NCBI GenBank assembly: GCA_003601535.1
Contig: PIXW01000024.1
Location: 1 to 9,471, forward strand
Length of the DNA stretch: 9,471 nt
Direction of reading: 5' to 3'
Source: ANME-2 cluster archaeon
Lineage (GTDB): Archaea; Halobacteriota; Methanosarcinia; Methanosarcinales; Methanogasteraceae
The notes below the pieces were generated by a model, which was not told where the DNA came from, made no database searches, and saw nothing but the letters and a program-made list of their open reading frames with translations. Positions 5,554 through 9,471 of the stretch are shown here, piece after piece; the stretch's first letter is position 1, and each line of letters opens with the position of its first letter. Position numbers and translations under genes: made by a program.

Positions 5554-6950
5554 GTAGGAGATCAGTTGCGTTAACGGCGGAGCCGTCGACGCCCGGGACG
5601 GAGAATTTTTCACGGGCGTTACGGATGCGCATCAACAGGTATTCGCAGATCATAAAACTGAAATACGACATAAAGCGGGAGTATTTCATAATAGGTATTC
5701 CTGTGCTCGCTGCAATCATACTCGTCATTGCAGCGGCGCTCACAGGTCATGTCTTTACCATTCAGGAAGAATCGGGCACGGGTGGGAGCACGGGCAGTGG
5801 CAAAGATGATGCGCGGCTTGCTGCATATCAAGCACTTGTGGAGGAGGTCGGGGAGGTTGAAGGCGGTGGAAGCATGGAAGCGGAGGAGCCGACTTCCGAG
5901 ACAAAACCGAAGGACGATCTGGATCGTATAATTGTATTTGCGGTTTTGATTGCGATCATACCGTATTCGATCGATACGTACTGCCAGAAGAGGCTTCTTA
6001 AGAGACGCGAGGTCGCATACAGCGAGTTCCTCTTCAAACTCTCAGAACTGATGCGGGGCGGCATAGACCCGATAAGGGGTGTTATCGACCTATCAACGAC
6101 TGATCTCGGGGCGATCACCGACAACGTGAGAGGCGCGGCATCCGCTATGGTTCTTGGACACTCGTTCTCGGATGCGATGAATGACATGGCGGAAGCGCTC
6201 AAAAGCAATCTGGTCACAAGGTACACCGCCCTCGTGGTTCAGGCAGCATATACGGGCGGCGCGGTTGCAGACCTCATACTCAGGACATCAGAGGATATGC
6301 GGGCTGTGATCGGGATAGAGCGCGAGAAGGAAGGAAACCTTAAACAATACGTCGTTATATTTTATCTTGCACAGGGAATCATCGTTATGCTGGCATACAT
6401 CCTCTCGACCTCACTTCTTCCGCTGATTCAGGGGATGGGGATGGAACTTCTCTTCGGGAATGCAGGAATGGCCGAGATCAATTTTGAGCGCGGATTCTTT
6501 CACATGATCATGTTAAACGCGTTTTTTGGCGGAATCATCATCGGTCAGATCACGGAAGGCGAGATGAAGCATGGACTCAAGCATTCCGCAATCCTGATTA
6601 TTGCCTGCTATATCGCATGTACCACGCTGATACTCCCAAGCCCGGATGCGGCAGAGATGAGGATCGAACTGGTATCAGGAGGTGGGCAGGAAGGGTTCGG
6701 AGGACTTCCGCTCAGTGACCCGATCGTCTTCAATGTCACCGATCTTGCGGGAAATCCCGTGCCCGATGTCTATGTCAAGATCAGCATATCGCCTGACGGA
6801 AGTGTGAATCCGGAGATTGTGAAGACCGGGTCAGACGGTCTCATCACCGTGACGGTTGCGCCCGGTATGGCTGAGGGTGTCTATGTCGTCGAGGCGGTGG
6901 CTGGTGATGCTGTTGGTCGGGTGAACGTTCGGGTGCGGTCTGAGGAGTGA
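5550..6950 (+). CDS. Pilus assembly platform protein, TadC/FlaJ-like, with C-terminal Ig-like domain
   Basis: Second platform protein, 466 residues, starting at GTG 5550 after GAGGAG (5538-5543) and overlapping the previous stop. Layout: a basic cytoplasmic N terminus (1-45); helix 1 (about 46-64); an external low-complexity Gly/Ser/Glu loop (70-122); helix 2 (126-142); the cytoplasmic T2SF region (about 150-262, with FLFKLSELMRGGIDPIRGV and a YTGGAVADLI turn); and helices at 266-288, 315-334 and 345-363. The last 90 residues (about 375-466) look like a bacterial Ig-like (Big_1-type) beta domain: VFNVTDLAGNPVPDVYVKIS, then TGSDGLITVTVAP, then GVYVVEAVAGDAVGRVNVRV. With the N terminus inside, five helices place this domain outside the cell. 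A platform protein with an external Ig-like module is unusual and could touch the filament or S-layer. The fold calls are by eye. Confidence 0.85.
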   Translation: MSRRSVALTAEPSTPGTENFSRALRMRINRYSQIIKLKYDIKREYFIIGIPVLAAIILVIAAALTGHVFTIQEESGTGGSTGSGKDDARLAAYQALVEEVGEVEGGGSMEAEEPTSETKPKDDLDRIIVFAVLIAIIPYSIDTYCQKRLLKRREVAYSEFLFKLSELMRGGIDPIRGVIDLSTTDLGAITDNVRGAASAMVLGHSFSDAMNDMAEALKSNLVTRYTALVVQAAYTGGAVADLILRTSEDMRAVIGIEREKEGNLKQYVVIFYLAQGIIVMLAYILSTSLLPLIQGMGMELLFGNAGMAEINFERGFFHMIMLNAFFGGIIIGQITEGEMKHGLKHSAILIIACYIACTTLILPSPDAAEMRIELVSGGGQEGFGGLPLSDPIVFNVTDLAGNPVPDVYVKISISPDGSVNPEIVKTGSDGLITVTVAPGMAEGVYVVEAVAGDAVGRVNVRVRSEE

Positions 6951-6961
6951 GATGTGAGGAC

Positions 6962-6970
6962 GATAAATAA
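6962..6970 (+). promoter_or_regulatory. Possible box A (TATA) for the DUF104 antitoxin gene
   Basis: The A/T stretch GATAAATAA is centred about 29 bases before ATG 6996. Archaeal transcripts start roughly 22-27 bases downstream of box A, which would give a leaderless or near-leaderless message. This is weak evidence based on spacing alone. Confidence 0.35.
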
Positions 6971-6995
6971 GGATGGGGAACAAAATAGTATCACG

Positions 6996-7190
6996 ATGGC
7001 GGAAGCAAAAGTAATAGACGTTATTTATGAAAATGGCGTATTCAAGCCGATCGAAAAAGTCGAGCCAATAGAAGGAGCGATCATGAGAGTGCACATAAGA
7101 ACGGTGGTGGACATTCTCACGGCGACATCCGGAATGTTCAAAGGCAAGTACGACAAGCGGGCGGGGTACGATATGTATCATCTTCGTTGA
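6996..7190 (+). CDS. DUF104 (AF2212-type) antitoxin-like protein
   Basis: A 64-residue protein that opens with the family signature: KVIDVIYENGVFKPIEKVEPIEGAIMRVHI closely follows the DUF104 pattern (K.I.A.YE.GVFKPL.KV.L.EG..V.I). Such proteins are antitoxins that bind and silence a PIN-domain RNase encoded next door. The C-terminal half (about 33-64, with SGMFKGKYDKRAGY) is the variable toxin-binding part. An in-frame GTG at 6954 would add 14 residues, but the family starts at the conserved block, so ATG 6996 is chosen. The PIN gene follows immediately, as expected for a toxin-antitoxin pair, and its reading begins before this stop. The antitoxin frame appears intact while the toxin frame does not. 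Confidence 0.75.
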   Translation: MAEAKVIDVIYENGVFKPIEKVEPIEGAIMRVHIRTVVDILTATSGMFKGKYDKRAGYDMYHLR

Positions 7191-7616
7191 TTCATCGGTC
7201 TTTTTGAAGCATTTTTTAAAGGGCGATCACAGAGCATTCGAGTTTTTGAGAAGTTCGCATGGCATGGTCACAAGCGACATCGTCATAAATGAGGTACTCT
7301 ATATATTAATGAAACAATATGTGGAAAACAAATATGATTTAAGACATTATGATGCCATTAAATTCCTTAAAGATCCGGATAAGTTCGATGAATCCTTCAA
7401 TGAAGCAGCTATTTTCTGAAATTGATCGAAATACCTGATTGCACGGTTTTGCCAAATGCCAGGTATTCAGAAATGATTGAAATAATGAGAAAGTTCAATC
7501 TCCTCCCAAATGACGCGATAATTGCAGCTACATGCAAAGCATGGGGGATAACAAGAATTGCAACCTTTGATGCCGATTTGGAGGGGATTGGCTTCTTAAA
7601 TTCTGTCGACTTGTAG
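7173..7616 (+). pseudogene. VapC-like PIN-domain ribonuclease toxin, frameshifted
   Basis: Joining frames gives about 148 residues of a PIN-domain RNase, close to full family length. The N-terminal strand reads IIFVDSSVFLKHF, with the first catalytic Asp, and TSDIVINEVLY holds the second acidic residue; both are in the frame that ends with TGA at 7417-7419. The C-terminal part, LLPNDAIIAATCKAWGITRIATFDADL, with the third and fourth acidic residues, continues in another frame from about 7413 to TAG 7614-7616. One extra T in the TTTT run at 7412-7415 would join them. At the 5' end no ATG, GTG or TTG precedes IIFVD in frame; removing T7176 after ATG 7173 would give MIIFVDSS. TTG 7204 is a possible start, but it would drop the first Asp. 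Either the toxin is inactivated or the assembly has two single-base errors. All four acidic motif positions survive, so decay is recent if real. Confidence 0.75.
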
Positions 7617-7624
7617 GGCTGATG

Positions 7625-8326
7625 TCACCCAACCCGCTCCCTCGTGTCGATGGATATGCCTTCATCGGTTATGTAAAACGGTATCATCTTTCCCATGGGT
7701 GGAACACCCTTCAGTTTCGGGATGTTGATGAACCTGTTTATTCTATCGCCAGTATATGCGGTTCTGAACTGGATGATGCCATCCACCATCGATCTCATGA
7801 TCCTCTCGGATCTGTCAGGGAGTATGCCAGTGTCCGCTGCCAGCAGAAACGTTGTCCCGCTGTATCGACTCACATCGATCAATGAATTGAGCGCATCCAC
7901 CAGTATGCGTGTCTCCTCATCGATGAAGAGCGATGTGAACGTGTCCACTATACAGAGATCCATCTCTGATATGTTCTGGAGCGAGGGATCGATCAGGTGG
8001 TACAGATTCCTGCGTTTCAGCGCATCTTCACGGCACATATCGAGGAGTGCGGTGCGGTCCTTGAAATCCCCAAGTATCGTAAATCCGTCTGAATTTCCAT
8101 TCAGCCCGAACATCGACATCTGATCGAGCACATCATCTCTCGATCGCTTTGTTGAGATATATAGCACTTTTTTTCCGGTCTCTATGGCGTCAAAACCAAC
8201 TCTTTGTATGAATACACTTTTTATGCTGCCTAAATCCTCTTCAATCAATAACACGCTCTTTTGTGGGATTTCTTTCAATCCAATGCTTGTAAGGAACATT
8301 GCCATTTCAGTATTCAATATCAGCAT
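7625..8326 (-). CDS. FlaH/KaiC-like RecA-fold ATPase with degenerate P-loop
   Basis: A 233-residue single RecA-fold protein resembling FlaH/ArlH and other KaiC-family proteins. The string SVLLIEEDLGSIKSVFIQRVGFDAIETGKKVLYISTKRSRDDVLDQM (shown here by its parts: LLIEEDLGSIKS at 26-37, KVLYISTK at 53-60, DDVLDQM at 64-70) mirrors the FlaH P-loop, strand and StE-like segments. In the Walker A position (EDLGSIKS, 30-37) both Gly of GxxxxGK[ST] are replaced, but Lys36 and Ser37 remain. Walker B is DLCIVDTFTSL (Asp128). The end, FINIPKLKGVPPMGKMIPFYITDEGISID, is typical of the KaiC/FlaH C-terminal hairpin. FlaH binds ATP and regulates FlaI, so a regulatory role for the nearby pilus ATPase is inferred. 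It is divergent from the pilin-like gene and convergent with the PIN remnant (8 bases apart, no terminator seen). No Shine-Dalgarno is visible, and the start at 8326 could instead be Met8 or Met10. Confidence 0.75.
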   Translation of the reverse strand: MLILNTEMAMFLTSIGLKEIPQKSVLLIEEDLGSIKSVFIQRVGFDAIETGKKVLYISTKRSRDDVLDQMSMFGLNGNSDGFTILGDFKDRTALLDMCREDALKRRNLYHLIDPSLQNISEMDLCIVDTFTSLFIDEETRILVDALNSLIDVSRYSGTTFLLAADTGILPDRSERIMRSMVDGIIQFRTAYTGDRINRFINIPKLKGVPPMGKMIPFYITDEGISIDTRERVG

Positions 8327-8340
8327 CCATAATGTTTTTG

Positions 8341-8357
8341 CTATGTATTTTACATAG
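8341..8357. promoter_or_regulatory. Perfect palindrome CTATGTA-TTT-TACATAG, candidate operator
   Basis: Two 7-bp arms, CTATGTA (8341-8347) and TACATAG (8351-8357), are separated by TTT in the 93-base gap between divergent genes. It lies where the minus-strand transcript is expected to begin, about 25 bases from its TATA box, which suits a repressor or activator site for the FlaH-like gene. The binding protein is unknown. Confidence 0.5.
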
Positions 8358-8367
8358 ATTCTGTTTT

Positions 8368-8376
8368 GATATATAG
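8368..8376 (-). promoter_or_regulatory. Candidate TATA box for the FlaH-like gene
   Basis: On the minus strand this reads CTATATATC. Counting about 25 bases downstream gives a start near 8347, inside the palindrome and about 20 bases before the ATG at 8326. The assignment rests on composition and spacing. Confidence 0.45.
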
Positions 8377-8391
8377 AATATGCGGGGAAGG

Positions 8392-8400
8392 TATATAAAT
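8392..8400 (+). promoter_or_regulatory. TATA box for the pilin-like surface protein gene
   Basis: TATATAAAT is preceded by the purine-rich GGGGAAGG, which could serve as a BRE. Its centre is about 24 bases before ATG 8420, so transcription should start at or next to the ATG, giving a leaderless message. This agrees with the absence of a ribosome site. Confidence 0.65.
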
Positions 8401-8419
8401 ATCAGATCAGAGACTATCC

Positions 8420-9471
8420 ATGATGTACCATGACGAATCCGGCATATCTGTCATCATCGGCACACTGATGCTGATCCTGATCACGATAATCGCAGCATCG
8501 GGTCTTGCGCTCATGGTCTCAGGGATGCAGAAAGAGGCGATGGAGCGCGAGAGCCACCTTGCCGCGGTGGAGAGCGAGAATCTAAGAATCATCTCGATCG
8601 ATCCCTCTGGTAATGATACACAATGGGGTTCGGTCAATGTCACCATCATGAACCTCAACACCGCAGACTCGCGCATCACAGCGATCAGTTTGAATGGCGT
8701 GCACACAAGGAATTATATGGCTAAGGACGCGTCTGGCGATCTTGATTATTACAGCGGATACCCATCCTGTCCGGTGGTATACAATTTCAAGAAAAGAGTG
8801 ATAGTTCCTGCTACAAGCAGCAAGGAGATATGCCTGAACCTTACTGAAATCGTCATCAACACCAGCGATACCAGTGAGGAAATTGATGCATCAGGCTGGG
8901 ATGATAATAGTACAAATCATACTTTTACCCCGTTGAACCAACCATATACGCGGGCAATGTACCCTAACGTGAATTATTCTAATGAAAAAATCTTCAATTT
9001 AACGGATGGTTATTCGCTCGTTGAGCGTGACAACAACTATACAACAGACAACATCGGGACTATAACGCTTCTCGTCGATGGCAACATGACCAATACCAGC
9101 AACTACATCATCAACTATACTACGACCCGATTTGATACATTCCCTCCACCCCTTTCTGTGCGCAGGAACGAGCCTCTTACGATCGAGGTGATCACCTCGC
9201 TCATAAATATCTTCAAACGAGCCTTTATGCCGCCTGTGCCACTTGCAGAGGTGCAGTTCGAGACCGAGCGCATGGTGGATTCCGGTGGTAACGTATCCTA
9301 TCGGGATTACCTGATACTGGATGCGTCAGAGTCATTTGATCCGGACGGTTCCATCACAGAATATCGATGGGCTGTGTGGAATAATTCTACACCAATATAT
9401 GACTACAACCTGACAGGGATGAAGGTGAGACCTGTGAAACTGAACCTGAGCACATCTCATAACATCGAGAT
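8420..9471 (+). CDS. Pilin-like (archaeal type IV pilin N-terminal) surface protein with PKD domain, 3' end beyond the window
   Basis: The frame is open from ATG 8420 to the window edge (350 codons, no stop); ATG 8423 is an alternative. The N terminus MMYHDESG followed by ISVIIGTLMLILITIIAASGLALMV matches archaeal type IV pilin/archaellin signals (compare the VSPVIG..LM..IT motif): a short polar leader, a likely prepilin-peptidase cut after Gly8, and a 24-residue hydrophobic helix. An outward-facing, Asn-rich body follows with 16 N-X-S/T sequons (for example NDT 65, NVT 73, NMT 222, NLS 342) and Cys117/Cys138, which could pair. From about residue 275 a PKD-type domain begins, with the signature LDASESFDPDGSITEYRW (300-317), and it continues past the edge. 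It is far larger than a simple pilin, so it may be a pilus-tip adhesin or a membrane-anchored pilin-like surface protein. It is a plausible substrate of the assembly genes upstream. Confidence 0.75.
   Translation, partial: MMYHDESGISVIIGTLMLILITIIAASGLALMVSGMQKEAMERESHLAAVESENLRIISIDPSGNDTQWGSVNVTIMNLNTADSRITAISLNGVHTRNYMAKDASGDLDYYSGYPSCPVVYNFKKRVIVPATSSKEICLNLTEIVINTSDTSEEIDASGWDDNSTNHTFTPLNQPYTRAMYPNVNYSNEKIFNLTDGYSLVERDNNYTTDNIGTITLLVDGNMTNTSNYIINYTTTRFDTFPPPLSVRRNEPLTIEVITSLINIFKRAFMPPVPLAEVQFETERMVDSGGNVSYRDYLILDASESFDPDGSITEYRWAVWNNSTPIYDYNLTGMKVRPVKLNLSTSHNIE

Noticed and set aside
7204..7419. TTG 7204 as the start of an intact small gene
   Set aside because: The coding similarity to PIN domains clearly begins upstream at IIFVDSS, so starting here removes the first catalytic Asp. 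The piece also lacks the C-terminal acidic residues.
7405..7424. Programmed frameshifting in the PIN gene
   Set aside because: A short T run exists, but there is no classic slippery heptamer and no clear downstream structure, and the gene has a second break at its start. Decay or sequence error is simpler.
7695..8123. A 142-codon plus-strand frame in the region of the FlaH-like gene
   Set aside because: It is antisense to a protein with recognisable KaiC/FlaH features and shows no motif of its own.

Overview
The window looks like chromosomal DNA from a euryarchaeon, probably of the methanogen/ANME/Archaeoglobus side of the phylum, although the exact lineage cannot be read from it. The clues are an archaeal type IV pilin signal, an archaeal-style pilus ATPase with two TadC/FlaJ-type platform proteins, a FlaH/KaiC-like ATPase, TATA boxes placed for leaderless transcripts, a DUF104 (AF2212-type) antitoxin, and many N-glycosylation sequons in the surface protein. 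Almost every base is coding or can be assigned. There is no rRNA, tRNA, CRISPR array or transposase.

Layout. (1) 1-2432: the end of pstS, then pstC and pstA, the substrate-binding and permease parts of a high-affinity phosphate ABC importer. A strong hairpin separates pstS from pstC. No pstB (ATPase) or phoU follows. (2) 2771-6950: a tight same-strand run of a pilus assembly ATPase and two membrane platform proteins, joined by 4-base stop/start overlaps. The second platform protein carries a C-terminal Ig-like domain. (3) 6996-7616: a DUF104 antitoxin and a VapC-like PIN toxin whose frame is broken twice. (4) 8326-7625 on the minus strand: a FlaH/KaiC-like ATPase with a damaged P-loop. (5) 8420 to the window end on the plus strand: a large pilin-like, heavily sequon-bearing surface protein with a PKD domain, transcribed divergently from (4) across a short control region with two TATA boxes and a perfect palindrome.

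The most unusual structure lies at the two gene junctions of the first half. pstC/pstA and pstA/ATPase are each split by an insert (206 and 346 bp periods) bounded by a direct repeat of the junction itself (9 bp and 22 bp). Each insert contains a related palindromic repeat built on CAGAGGACGCGGAGG. Each also reads as one open frame whose start overlaps the upstream stop and whose stop overlaps the downstream start, so the translational coupling of the operon appears to have been kept. The second insert additionally resembles the 5' end of the ATPase gene, which suggests a decayed partial duplication.

How the genes may work together: the pilus ATPase and platform proteins would assemble pilin-like subunits such as the one at the right end, with the FlaH-like protein as a possible regulatory partner. 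Being in one transcript with pst genes hints at phosphate-linked expression of the pilus, but this is inference.
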